NCBI RefSeq assembly: GCF_040954645.1
Contig: NC_092806.1
Coordinates: forward strand, 133,082,476 to 133,146,475
Reading direction: 5' to 3'
DNA length: 64,000 bases
DNA from: Diabrotica undecimpunctata
Lineage: Eukaryota; Arthropoda; Insecta; Coleoptera; Chrysomelidae
In this document: piece after piece, positions 18,650-29,109 of the stretch
How positions within the stretch are numbered: the stretch's first letter is position 1
Layout of the letters: every line of letters starts with the position of its first letter
Position numbers and translations under genes: made by a program
The notes under the pieces: model-generated
Databases searched by the model: none
Seen by the model: the letters and a program-made list of their open reading frames with translations, nothing else
Told to the model about the DNA's origin: nothing

Positions 18650-20930
18650 GGCGGGATCTGTAGAAATTCAGACCATAATGGACATTTTCCATAGGAAGCT
18701 ATTTTTTTGCTGGAATCCCTTCAGGATGTGCCCAATATCGATAATCACGATATGCGCCAGTCGCAAACCCTGTGCTAAATTTTTTATTTAACAAAATTTG
18801 AAAAAAATTGAAAATTTCTCATTTTTTTGCTCCTATTTTCGTTTATAATTCGGAAAATATTGATCCTAGAGAAAAAATTATAAGAAGTTAAAAGTTTCGG
18901 TATTCAATTTTACACAATATTTCGTTAGCTGGAAATTGAAAATTTAATGTTTATTGTTGAAAAAATAGCAATAATTGGAAAAAAAAGTACAAAAAAATGA
19001 AGTTAATCCTTTAAATGTTTTCGACTTTTTAAACTTGACTTACAAGCTCCATATTTCGCCTAGAAAAACTATATAATTTGTTTAAAACGTTTGCTAAATT
19101 TTGTTAAGATCGGTCGGATAGGTTTTGCATAATAATTTTTCAATCCAGCCTGCTGGAAAAAAATCGCAAATTTTCAAATTTATAGTAGGCCCTAAATAAG
19201 GCTCTCAGATAGTTGCAATTTTTTTTACATATAAAGGAAGGCTTAAACTTTCAAACGCTTTTTGTAAAATTCAAATCGGTTCACTAGGAGAGCCTAGAAA
19301 ATTTTTTAAAGTTTTAAACATTTTTTAGGCTTACAAACAAATTGAATAACTTTACAAGCTTTAAACATATCGATTTCAAAATTTATACACTTAAAGAACA
19401 TTAAAAGACGCTTCTTTAAAAACGATACATTCGGCTTACTGGTTGCCGAGATATTGAAGGTCAAGGTCAGACCTGAAGATTCTTGTCCTTCCAAAAAAAG
19501 AAAAAGACTTTAAAAAAAATTATTGAAGATTGAGTCAAAATAAAGTTTATTTATGAAAAAATTTTTTTTTTCTTTCGCCTTTGTTTTAACAATTTAAATT
19601 ATTTATTAACAATTTAAAAATACATATTTGTTTACTAAAAGTAACAATTTACTTCAATGTATAAATTGCAAGCCCAAAAAAAAATGCATGAAGAAAAAAT
19701 GCAATTACTTGTTTAACATACAATTGTTTATTGCAAATTTCCCAATTTTGCAATTAAAAATGGTATTTGAAAATATGATATTTGAAATCTTTGTCGTCCG
19801 AGACATCGATTCAAAAAAAAAGAGCAAAATTGGTTAACAAGAAGCCGAGATAATGCAATTTTTAGCGCGCGCTATCATTTTGAACTCGCCGATTCACATT
19901 TCGAGTGAATGTCCCCCATCACCACCTCTCATGCATTCCGAGCGACATTTTACGCGAAAACGGTTTTTTATTTGTCTTTTTTATTGATGTTGCCATAAAA
20001 AGCACTACGTAAAACTTTTCATATAAAAAGTACTTGACAAGACGAGGGTATTTGTTTAAAAACGAGCCCTCTATCACTAATGGTTACAAATGTATGCCAA
20101 CTTTGACCTTCAATATCTCGGCAACCAGTAAGCCGAATGTATCTTTTTTGTGTGAAAAGGTTAAAGAAGCGTCTTTTAATGTTCTTTAAGTGTATAAATT
20201 TTGAAATTGATACGTTTAAAGCTCGTAAAGTTATTCAATTTGTTTATAAGCCTAATATATATAAAAAATGTTTAAAACTTTAAAAAATTTTCTAAGCTCT
20301 CCTAGTGAACCGATTTGAATTTTACAAAAAGCGTTTGAAAGTTTGAGCCTTCTTTTATGTGTAAAAAAATTTGCAACTACCTGAGGGCTTTATTTAGGGC
20401 CTACTATAAATTTGAAAATTTGCGATTTTTTTCCAGTAGGCTGGGTTGCAAAATTATTATGCAAAACCTATCCGACCGATCTTAACAAAATTTAGCACAC
20501 GTTTTAAACATATTAAAAGGATTTTCTAGGCGAAATATGGAGCTTGTAGGTCAAGTTTAGAAAGTCGAAAACATTTAAAGGAATAACTTCATTCTTTTGT
20601 ACTTTTTTTTTTCAATTATTGCTATTTTTCAACAATAAACATTAAATTTTCAATTTCTAGCTAACGAAATATTGTGTAGAATTGAATAACGAAACTTTTA
20701 ACTTCTTATAATTTTTTCTCTAGGATCAATATTTTCGAATTATAAACGAAAATAGGAGCAAAAAAATGAGAAATTTTCAATTGTTTTCAGATTTTGTTAA
20801 ATTAAAAAATTTAGCACAGGGTTTGCGACTGGCGCATATCGTGATTATCGATATTGGACACATCCTGAAGGGATTCCAGCAAAAAAATAGCTTCCTATGG
20901 AAAATGTCCAATCGAAAACAGATCCCGCCG
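18650..20930. mobile_element. Large palindromic fold-back element, arms about 0.82 kb
   Basis: The left arm 18650-19463 and right arm 20103-20930 are reverse complements with scattered mismatches and small indels, enclosing a unique loop of about 640 bp (19464-20102). Outer ends read GGCGGGATCTGT on both strands. Inner ends share TTGACCTTCAATATCTCGGC. A 6-bp direct repeat AGACTA flanks it (18644-18649, 20931-20936), a plausible target duplication. No ORF inside resembles a transposase. Superfamily unassigned. A transcript would form an 0.8-kb hairpin. Confidence 0.8.
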
Positions 20931-20936
20931 AGACTA

Positions 20937-21185
20937 AAATAAAGCAACATTATTGCGGTCAGCATTTATTCATCATAAAATAAAAAACAAAACTTTATTT
21001 TATAACTCTAAGCGACTTTAAAAACAAGAAAAATAATAGAGATTATAGGAAAAATAACAAATATTGTAAGTAATAAAAGTAAAAAACAACTAGAAATCTT
21101 CAGTTTCACCTTCCCCACTTTCACTGTCCAGTTCTTCTTGTTGATGTACATCTTGATTTGTGACTCTTGTTTGCTCATAGTCATC
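20937..21185. other. Short AT-rich spacer
   Basis: Nothing recognised. Confidence 0.35.
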
Positions 21186-21189
21186 ATGA

Positions 21190-21655
21190 TCATCATCAAC
21201 AACAACAACAACCTGTATGCGTCAACTGCTGGACATAGGTCTCCCTCAGCTCTTTCCATCTGTCTCGTCTTATACGGGTTGCATCCAGTTATTGCTAACA
21301 CGCTTCAGGCCGTCAGTCCATCTAGTTGGTGGGTGTCTTCTGCTCCGTATTGCTTCTTGTCTTGGTCTTCACTCGACAATACGTTTTGTGCATCGGTTTT
21401 CTGATAATCTGCCCAATATGTCCTGCCCAATTCCATTTTAGCGACGCGATTTTTTCGATGGCGTCTGTTGATTTTTTTCTGCGACGTATTTCTTCGTTTG
21501 GGATTCGGTCCCTCAGAGAGACACCCAACATCTGGCGCTCCATAGCTCTCTGAGTCACGCGAATCTTATGTACTACCTTTTTTGTGAGTGTGAATGTTTC
21601 CGCTCCATAACTCAGTACAGGTAACACACATTGGTCAAAGATTTTCCTTTTGAGT
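21190..21655 (-). pseudogene. RTE-like LINE, C-terminal fragment with microsatellite tail
   Basis: The reverse strand encodes LPVLSYGAETFTLTKK, RVTQRAMERQMLGVSLRDR, IPNEEIRRRKKSTDAIEKIA and LKWNWAGHI. This is the same family as the long copy at 43.9-46.0 kb (LPVLTYGAETLTLTKA, MERSMLGITLRDR). The tail reads NWM..., a frameshifted C-terminus, then a GTT/GAT repeat at 21185-21212 comparable to the GATGAT tail of the long copy. 5'-truncated. Confidence 0.8.
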
Positions 21656-21744
21656 CAAATGGCTAGATCCGATTTAAAAATACATAGTTTAATTTACCAA
21701 ACAATGCCCATGCTAATCCTATGCGGCGTCGGAGCTCACAAGTA

Positions 21745-21930
21745 TGTTTATCTCTTCTTCTTCTTCAGTTATCTTTTTCTTTTCTCATGTGCTGTAGGAC
21801 CTCAACGTTGGTGACATGATCCACACACGATATTTTTAGTATCCTCCTATAGATCCACATCCCGAAGGCTTCAATCCGCTTTTCCGTGGCTTGCGTCAGT
21901 GTCCAGGCTTCAACTCCATATGGCTTTTGA
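21745..21930 (-). pseudogene. RTE-like LINE, short thumb/C-terminal fragment
   Basis: Reverse-strand reading KPYGVEAWTLTQATEKRIEA, FGMWIYRRILKISCVDHVTN, VEVLQHMRKE. It abuts a forward-strand piece of the same region, so two related fragments sit head to head around 21930. Confidence 0.75.
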
Positions 21931-22265
21931 GCTATGGTCATATAGAGGGATCCTAAAGATACCATGGAGAGACAAATTCACCAATGAAGAAGTACTGCGG
22001 AGGATGAACACAACTGCGGATTTGGTCAACATCGTGAAGAGCCGTGCAGTACTTGGGACATATAATGAGAAATCAAGGCAGATACGAGCTACTTCAATGC
22101 ATTTTGCAAGGTAAAATTGAAGAAAAAAGGCCCCAGGACGAAGAAGAATATCCTGGCTTGCTAACCAGAGAGCATGATATAGAAATACCTCAATACAGCT
22201 ATTTCGTATAGCAACCAACAAAGTCATAGCCAAAATGATCGCCAACATTCCGAACGGACATGCAC
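21905..22265 (+). pseudogene. RTE-like LINE, C-terminal fragment in opposite orientation
   Basis: Forward frame AFELWSYRGILKIPWRDKFT, NEEVLRRMNTTADLVNIVKS, then frame breaks, ending QLFRIATNKVIAKMIANIPN GHAP with a stop near 22268. It corresponds to the same protein region as the neighbouring reverse fragment but is clearly a different copy. Confidence 0.75.
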
Positions 22266-22289
22266 CCTAAGAAGAAGGTTATATAGTTA

Positions 22290-22450
22290 TAACACCAAAT
22301 TTACTAAGATGTAAATTGGAGCTGGAAGGTCAGATAATAGAACAAGTGATAGAGTTTAAATATCTAGGCATCACATTATCTAGCTACGAAAAGCTCGAAA
22401 CGGAAGTGGAAGACACAAATACAAAAATGAATAATCTGAAAACAGCGCTA
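22290..22450 (+). pseudogene. RTE-like LINE, small thumb fragment
   Basis: EQVIEFKYLGITLSSYEKLE then TEVEDTNTKMNNL. The FKYLG(I/V)TLSS motif follows the RT catalytic box in RTE-like proteins. It runs straight into Penelope-type sequence at about 22450. Confidence 0.65.
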
Positions 22451-22464
22451 AAAAAAGGCAAAAC

Positions 22465-22585
22465 CATTGAAATTACAAGAAAGCGCGAAATCAGAGAATC
22501 AATAGAAATAGAAAAGATACCAACAGTCTAAACCAAAGAGATGATGCTCAAAGGCTTCCAACAACATTGAAAACGGTATTAAACA
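22465..22585 (+). pseudogene. Penelope-like element, C-terminal end of the GIY-YIG region (first copy)
   Basis: Frames give KREIRESIEIEK and, after a one-base shift, NSLNQRDDAQRLPTTLK. The pattern (K/R)R.I.ESIEI.K..N.+N+DD is the usual C-terminus of Penelope-like RT/endonuclease proteins. Only the last 40 or so codons are present. Confidence 0.55.
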
Positions 22586-22839
22586 AGAAGTCAAAAATAC
22601 ATCAGGCCTTAAGACTGACTAGTAGGACCCCGCCTACCTATATACGGAAAGTACCAATTACAATAAGCTTTGCCAAGGACTGTTCGAGAGAAGCACGTAT
22701 CGATGGGCTAGATAAGTAACCGCATCGACCAGGAGTGACCAGGAGAGTCAGTTTACTTCAAGCACCAGCAAGCAGCATTACCATCTGACTTGACAAAGGC
22801 AAGTGCGACCTTACAGAAACGTCGTCAAAAAACCGAACA

Positions 22840-22953
22840 AAACAAAAAGAAGAGGGAGATATACGAATCAATAGAAATAAAAAGAAATACCAACGCAATC
22901 AATGACAAAAAAGATATACAGAACCTAAGTAAAATATATTTCAATCTGATTTA
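22840..22953 (+). pseudogene. Penelope-like element, C-terminal end (second copy)
   Basis: A clean frame KREIYESIEIKRNTNAINDK then KDIQNLSKIYFNLI ending in TAA at 22953. It parallels the copy 360 bases upstream, implying a partial tandem arrangement, which is common for Penelope-like insertions. Confidence 0.6.
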
Positions 22954-23285
22954 AATAATAATAAATATAACACCATAAAAAACTCTTAACGTCATAACAT
23001 ATCTCCAGTTTACCTTTTTCGAAAACACCAATGATACGCCCATATAAAAATAATTATATACTAATGTCAGTAAACCATATGATATCAGATATCAATTTTA
23101 TTTCAGTCAATTCATTAATGTCAGTGTCCCGTTTTACGTTTTGGTAGGTTCTTTATATATTTTAAAATAACTTCTTGTTCCTAATCCTGTACATTTTACA
23201 ACGTTTTCTGCCGAAACGTTGATTACAATGGAAAATAAAATCTAGTTCCAAAAATATTACTTATTGAACCTAAAACCAAGAAATA
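22954..23285 (+). mobile_element. Penelope-like terminal repeat remnant
   Basis: AT-rich sequence following the stop, with TCTGCCGAAACGTTGATTAC at about 23209-23228. This is the 3' half of a Penelope-type hammerhead (GAAA, ACGU palindrome, then G/A). The CUGANGA half is not recognisable, so no ribozyme is called. Confidence 0.4.
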
Positions 23286-23744
23286 CTGATTTCATATTAC
23301 ATATAATATGGTTCAAGAAACTTATAAAACTATATAATCAGGTACTTTATTTAACTGTTATAGCTAGATAACAGATAACACTTTTTATAATATTGTACGT
23401 TTTATTTAATATAAATCTAATTGCGTACTCTTCTACCATAATACCTGAACTGGTAGGTATAGCCGTCTTTAAAAAAATCCTTAATATGTAATTTCTATAA
23501 CAGCATTAGTAAATACCTATAAATTATTTCAAAATAGTGTTTCTTTTCATCAAGTAGATTTTACTAAATATAGACAGTTCAAGATCAGATATTTATCGGC
23601 ATTTTCAATAACGTTAGTCACAAAGTTAAAACAGAGTTTACTTTTTGTTGATGAAATATACAATAAATTTATGTGGAACAAAGTAATAAAATAAGAAAAT
23701 GTAATAAGAAAATGTAATAAGAATAATAATAATAATATTGGCCT
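23286..23744. other. AT-rich spacer
   Basis: Nothing recognised. Confidence 0.3.
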
Positions 23745-24340
23745 GTGTGAGTTTTTTGTCAGTTCTACCACGCGCCCCTGCGAATGGGGAATGCTCTCTG
23801 GGTGTTCTTAGAACCGATACCCAGAGGGTAGCAGGGATACCTGCCGTAGAACAAAAGCTGACACCTGGGAGTAGGTATAAAATGCACACCCATGAAGTAT
23901 AATAATTGATGTTTAGGGTCGCTGCCTAGGGATCGCCAGTACACGTCTAGAGCCGGCGCTGAACGTGACAGCATGCGGGACGTCTTTGGCAGGGTGTTTA
24001 GGAGGCGGATCCCTGTCATACAATCAGCTACAGCCTACCACCAAGAAGAACCACAAATGAGCCAAACAACAACAAGAGCTCCACTCGCTGAAGGTTCTGC
24101 GCTGGAACAGCGGGACGACCAAGGCAGCGCATGAAATGGACTGTGTCCAAATTATAGTTTATTATAGAATAAACTATAATTCTGACTCTGGCCGTGGAAG
24201 CCTACGATTTCATTGGACTGTGTCCATACATGAAAATATTTTGCGCTTTTATTATAAGGTGACAAACTTCGGTCAAGAAACGATCGGCTATCGACAACAA
24301 CTGTATGCCGAATTTTGCAGGGTTACCCAACAATCCAGAA
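23745..24340 (+). pseudogene. R4/NeSL-like LINE, 5' region (split by an RTE insertion)
   Basis: A GC-rich leader with hairpin potential (CTCTGGG/CCCAGAG) is followed by MSQTTTRAPLAEGS and, in shifting frames, GRPRQRMKWTVS and HWTVSIHENILRFYYKVTNF, then YRQQLYAEFC. The W(T/N)...N.FI+R.YY..T pattern, followed later by a K.RVADQ+R.I block, is the N-terminal region of R4/NeSL-group LINE proteins as I recall them. The first WTVS block is duplicated around a perfect palindrome at 24150-24181. The frame reaches NNPE at 24340, where the RTE copy is inserted. Confidence 0.55.
24150..24181. repeat. Perfect 14-bp inverted repeat with 4-nt loop
   Basis: AATTATAGTTTATT and AATAAACTATAATT separated by ATAG, lying between the two copies of the WTVS-coding block. 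Confidence 0.85.
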
Positions 24341-24912
24341 GTGAAGAAGTTAAGAGAAGAATACATATCGCTAATAAAACATATAATGGACTAATTAAAC
24401 ATCTAAGATCTAACAACATCACAAGAAAAACCAAATGCAAAATATACAAGACCCTGATAAACCGGTCCTTGTATATGGATCAGAGACATGGACACTGTCG
24501 AAAAGCGAGGAAAACCTATTAGGTACATTTGAACGAAAAATCCTTAGACACATATATAAGAGGGTAAAGGAAAATGACATATGGCACAGAAGATATAACT
24601 TTGAACTATACACAGCATACAATGAACACGAGATCATAACATCCATAAAGATCGGACGTCTGCGCTGGATGGGCCATGTTGAACGAATGTTGGAGACTGA
24701 AACACCAAAACATATTATGAGACAAACACCAGTAGGAAGAAGGTCAAAGGGAAGACCCAAACTTAGATATCTGAAACAAGTGGAACAAGATCTGAAAACA
24801 CTTAAGATTACCAACTGGAAAAACAAAGCAAGGAACAGAACAGAATGGCGGAAAATCCTAGAACAAGCCAGGACCCAGAAAGGGTTGTCGAGCTACTGAT
24901 GATGATGATGAC
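24341..24912 (+). mobile_element. 5'-truncated RTE-like LINE nested in the R4-like copy
   Basis: Flanked by CCAGAA (24335-24340 and 24913-24918), a likely target duplication. Coding: SEEVKRRIHIANKTYNGLIK and RKTKCKIYKTLI, then after a one-base shift PVLVYGSETWTLSKSEENLL, ERKILRHIYKRVKENDIW, GRLRWMGHVERML, GRRSKGRPKLRYLKQVEQDL, RTEWRKILEQARTQKGLSSY and a stop at 24899. It ends in a (TGA)n tail. The RT core is absent. The interrupted host frame continues as DPEIQVSKQRVADQ. Confidence 0.8.
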
Positions 24913-26330
24913 CCAGAAATCCAAGTATCTAAACAAAGAGTAGCAGACCAATACCGGGTAATTATCAGAAACAATCTTATCCCAGAGACTAGACGCGACA
25001 TGATCAGAAGCGAAATCGAACGGGAGATCCATAACCTAGAGCAAGTTGTAGACCAAGTCCCTAATGAAATCACTAATGAGCAGATTCCTGAGCTTCTCAA
25101 ATAAGAAACTCAACCTAATAATACACAGCAAGAGAATAACGAGTTGCACGATAGTCTGATAAACTAGATGGCAGTTAGAGTTTAGTGGAACAAATCCACT
25201 TAGCAGTCCACCACTACCAAAAATAAACTCTTCTCTTCTAAGAAACTAGGAGCGCTGTTACAAATTGTGAATACTGAAGTCCTACCCAATTATATCACAG
25301 AAGCCCACACATTGGAATATTTGCATGTGCTGATTTACTGAGCAGCAACAGCAATTGCTAATGTTATGGGCATTAAGATCAAAACACGACGGGCTACCAA
25401 CATCGGAAGGACTGGCAACAGAATAGCACCCTAGAAAAGCGACTGCTGACGAAGATTGAACTACTGCGTAGGGACATTGGACAAATAACGGAATGCATAC
25501 AAGGAGTAAGAAGTAGAAAAATCATTAAGAGAACTAAAGAAATATTGTTTAACATTCCAATACATTCACGACATGATCCAGAAAACAACACACCTCAACA
25601 ATGCCTGGACACATTAAAACAAAAACTTTATGTTTATTCAGGCCGCCTGAGGAGATACAAAAGTTAGCAACAACCGAAAATGCGACAATATACTTTTTGA
25701 GCATGCAGAGAAGGCGTCTTATAGAAAACTTAATTCCACTGTGGAAAATGAAAACAAATCTTATCCAAGCCTAGAAGAAATTCACGAGTTTTGGGGAAAT
25801 CAACTTTCAACGCCAGCTACTCATAACACCAATGTTGGATGGATTAAAGACACAACGAACAACTGTCAGCATTACAATAATATTCCTTACGAACCCTTTA
25901 CCACTGAAGAAGTCTGAAATACTATCAAAGAGCTTCATAACTGTAAATCTTCGAGACCAGACGGAGTTCAAAACTTCTGGCTAAAGAAGGGCTCGATAAC
26001 ACGGAAAAAGTTCTACCAGAGCTCAATCCTTTTGATACCGTAGGTATCTGAGATTAGTGAATTTTCCCCTTAGAGGGAGTGTGAGCCGTATGGCTAAATT
26101 TGGAATGGAATGGAATAATAATAAACTGAAACAGTATGCATTTTAGACTAGACAAGTGTCGTATACCAAATATAGTCAGAGGAAAGGTTCAGCCCGGAGG
26201 TTTCGATGTGCAAGATGGCCAAAACATCGAGGCAATGGGTGAAAATGATATGTACAAATATCTCGGATTAAAGCAAGCGCGGAAAATTGTGTATTATGGT
26301 TCATTTTGCAAATTCTAAATTCCAAATGGA
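24913..26330 (+). pseudogene. R4/NeSL-like LINE, remainder, RT core deleted
   Basis: After the insertion: EIQVSKQRVADQYRVIIRNN, EVLPNYITEAHTLEYLHVLI, KATADED, FEHAEKASYRKLNSTVENEN, IHEFWGNQLSTPATHNTNVG, then NCKSSRPDGVQNFWLKKGS (the RT entry region) at about 25940. At about 26040 it breaks off. MHFRLDKCRIPNIVRGKVQP and MYKYLGLKQARKI (26136-26318) correspond to the region just after the catalytic box. Motifs A, B and YADD are missing. Several stops. Group placement is by recollected resemblance of these motifs. Confidence 0.6.
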
Positions 26331-26486
26331 ATATTTCAACGTGAAGTAACCAAAAAATGAAGCACTTCTCGAAGAAAACCCCTAATTAGCACACCAAATG
26401 AAATTAATCGTTACCACCTTACAATTTACTTCATCTATGTATTCTTTATATGATATTTAAGTTTGCCCGATTCAAAGTGCTTATTT

Positions 26487-27131
26487 TTGACGTGACAACG
26501 TCTTAAATTAGGTTGTGGCTCGGAGTCACTCATGAAAAAGTGTAACGCCCGCTCACGTCTGTTACGATGAGTCACCGAACGAGAGACAGGCCCGCCGGAC
26601 CGGCGAATGCCTTGCGTCTCTCTCCCACTCAAACATGATCGGTCCGTTGCGCGCGCAGCACTAGAGAATTAGGCGCGTTGAATCGGTGCGTGCTTGTGTC
26701 TCTGTCTTTCTCGAGCGTTCTTGGCGTTGGAAAACCGAGAAAGCGTCATAATACAAGTTCACACGTGTGGTTAAAGTATCGTCAGCTGTGTCTGTAGTGA
26801 AAATGTGGAGTGCTTAGATTCGTCATTTACAACAACTACAACAATAAAGGTAAATAATTGTACACTAATATTTCATTATCGTAAACTATGATTGATTGAT
26901 TAATTGTTAGATTGACACAAAAGTTGAGAAACTGAGTTTATAGGTTATGTCATACTATTGACAAATGTTGATAGTGTTAAGTAAATTATTAGTTTAAATC
27001 ACTCTGCAATCAATCGTAATTCAGTCGATTGAGAAGAAACAGCGCGTTTCAACTGCAAACAACTATTGTGCAATTTAATAATATTCATATCAATAAATAT
27101 TCTACCGAGAAAAAGACGTTGTCACGTAAAA
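26487..27131. mobile_element. Unclassified element with GACGTGACAACGTC ends
   Basis: TGACGTGACAACGTCTTAAA at 26490-26509 is mirrored by GACGTTGTCACGTA at 27115-27128 (reverse strand TACGTGACAACGTC). The left half is unusually GC-rich (a GCCCGCCGGACCGGCG block near 26590) in AT-rich surroundings. No ORF of note and no clear target duplication. It could be a non-autonomous DNA transposon or a fragment of a larger repeat. Confidence 0.45.
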
Positions 27132-27139
27132 TCTTCGCC

Positions 27140-28125
27140 CGTAAAACCGACTTTACAGGCAACCGATTTTTTTTAACAAAAATTTGTTTTGAAAGTAAAA
27201 AAAAAATTGAAAAAAATGCTGTGATATTTTTCAAAATAACTTAAAAAGTATTAGTGATACGCTAGTTTTTGCTTCTTTGAACATTTTCTGTTTGTGAGTA
27301 AAAAGATGTCAAAAAAATACTACAATACTACAACTATTCAAATTTTTTGTCAGGGGTGATTTTTATAAGGGTAGAAATTATGTGGTAGAAAATTAAAACA
27401 GTAAAGAGATCTAAATTTAGTACATAATCAGACAGAAAACAAGCTAACTCTGCGAGACGCTAATTGCGTCAGTTAATATTTTAGTTTTGCTATCAATATT
27501 AGATTCCGTTACCAACCAAACAACCAACAACCCAAATTCGCCTATTTTATCAAACCATAAATTGTAACAATCAATACAAATATATTATTCTCCGCTTGTG
27601 TTGCTCTTTTTGTATCAATATTATTATTTCCAATTACGTTTGTATTAATTGATACGATACCAATATTATTTATTATTGTTTATCTGAAGGCATTGACTGA
27701 ATAATAAAAACATACGCAATAAATACTGTAAGTTGTATGGATTAAAATTCTCCGATAAAAAATAATTCCATTGACAATTTTATCGTAATCACACACGACG
27801 CGTAGAAGTGAAAATACCACAGTTCAATATCGTAAACTTATTTGTTATTGTACATATTTATTATGGTCGCAATATCGTAGGTTGATCAACAGATAGAATT
27901 ATTACATAAATCAATTAATAGAATAAACAAAAAACGTAAAAATACAGATAATGTATAAAACGTGTAAGACGAGAAAGATAAGGATTATAATGACCAAATT
28001 TTGGTCATTATGATCCTCAACCAACCAAAAGTTCTTTTTCGAGCAGGATCTATAATTTCCTAATACTCCATACTAGAATAAAATAATAAAAATAAAATAG
28101 ACAGTTTGGGTTTGATTTCGTTGCA
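27140..28125. other. AT-rich spacer
   Basis: No gene or element ends were recognised. Confidence 0.3.
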
Positions 28126-28336
28126 GCGTATCACCACCATTCGCTGATATGCAGATTTCTGCTTCTTTGCTTCGCCAGAGCGAACGCATGGCAAACTCTA
28201 AGGAAATGCATAAAACCTTCTCTGACTATAAAAGTGAATATGTATTTAAAAAATGTTTACAAACAGTCGCTGCTGCAGCGATGAAGCCAAAAGGCAGAAA
28301 TATGCTTATCAGCGAATAGTGGGACGCTGTACGCTC
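28126..28336. mobile_element. Short hairpin element (MITE-like)
   Basis: CCATTCGCTGATATGCAGAT at 28136 is mirrored near 28284-28325 (reverse strand CTATTCGCTGATAAGCATAT). Outer GCGTA words extend the symmetry. About 210 bp with no coding. Superfamily unknown. Confidence 0.5.
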
Positions 28337-28479
28337 ACTTTGGCCGAGATAATTTATGAAAATTATAAATTACTCGAAGAAATCGATTTTTGCTATGAAA
28401 ATAAAAAAAAAACTATTTAACGATAGAATTGTTTGTTAGCGAAGGCAATATTTGAGAACGATAAAAAGATTTAGATTAG

Positions 28480-28717
28480 AAACAAGATGCATTTTCTATT
28501 TAGATGAAATCTGACTAAACAAAATCATACTGTCTCAAATGTATGGGTAGATAAAAATATTACAAGTTCTCGTCAAGTCTTTCTAGAAGGGTATTCTACT
28601 GGTTTAAATGTTCCCGCAGGAAAAGGTCGAAAATTAATATTCACGCACATTGGAAGCGTTCATGGATTTGTGGAGAATGGTTTATTTGAGTTCGTTATAA
28701 AATGCACTAAAGATTAG
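28480..28717 (+). pseudogene. Degenerate Tc1/mariner-like (IS630-type) transposase fragment
   Basis: YLDEI at about 28492, then after a frame break VWVDKNITSSRQVFLEGYST, GLNVPAGKGRKLIFTHIGSV and HGFVENGLFEF. The series YLDE(T)W, K.W.D, G...P.GKG+RLI..H.G, GFV.N.LL is typical of one insect IS630-type transposase group. The second and third acidic residues are not recoverable here. Confidence 0.5.
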
Positions 28718-28849
28718 ATTAGAGATTCAAAAAAGTTGAACAGATTTATCCCATTACAGGGCACTCGTTTTCCCTTACGATAGGGATTTTGGCACTGTCA
28801 CCTGTTAAAGTGCTTCCACAGAATTTTTTCTGTACACGAGTTTACTAAA

Positions 28850-29041
28850 TTGATAATTACGTCAAGTGTGAGTAGAAAATTTACTATAATGGAAGTAAAA
28901 AATTCTGACATTTTGGATTTAAAGAATTGGTGGATCAACTTTTATAAAACGAATGTCATTTCTCTAGAGACAAGCCAAAAGGACATACCTACCAAGAAAT
29001 CAACAACAAAATTTTTCGGTTTCACAGTTTCACCACTTTAA
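28850..29041 (+). CDS. Unrecognised short ORF
   Basis: 63 codons; the first in-frame ATG gives MEVKNSDILDLKNWWINFYK and continues to KKSTTKFFGFTVSPL. The composition is protein-like (WW pair, charged clusters) and may be a remnant of the transposase-like locus just upstream. Family not identified. Confidence 0.2.
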   Translation: MIITSSVSRKFTIMEVKNSDILDLKNWWINFYKTNVISLETSQKDIPTKKSTTKFFGFTVSPL

Positions 29042-29109
29042 GTATGATACTTTCCCCTATATTAAGCCCTATATTAATGTTAACACTTTTTCGGATTCGG
29101 AGACAAACC

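Noticed and set aside
23209..23228. A full hammerhead ribozyme at GCCGAAACGTTG
   Set aside because: Only the 3' half is present; no CUGANGA core is found upstream at a workable distance.
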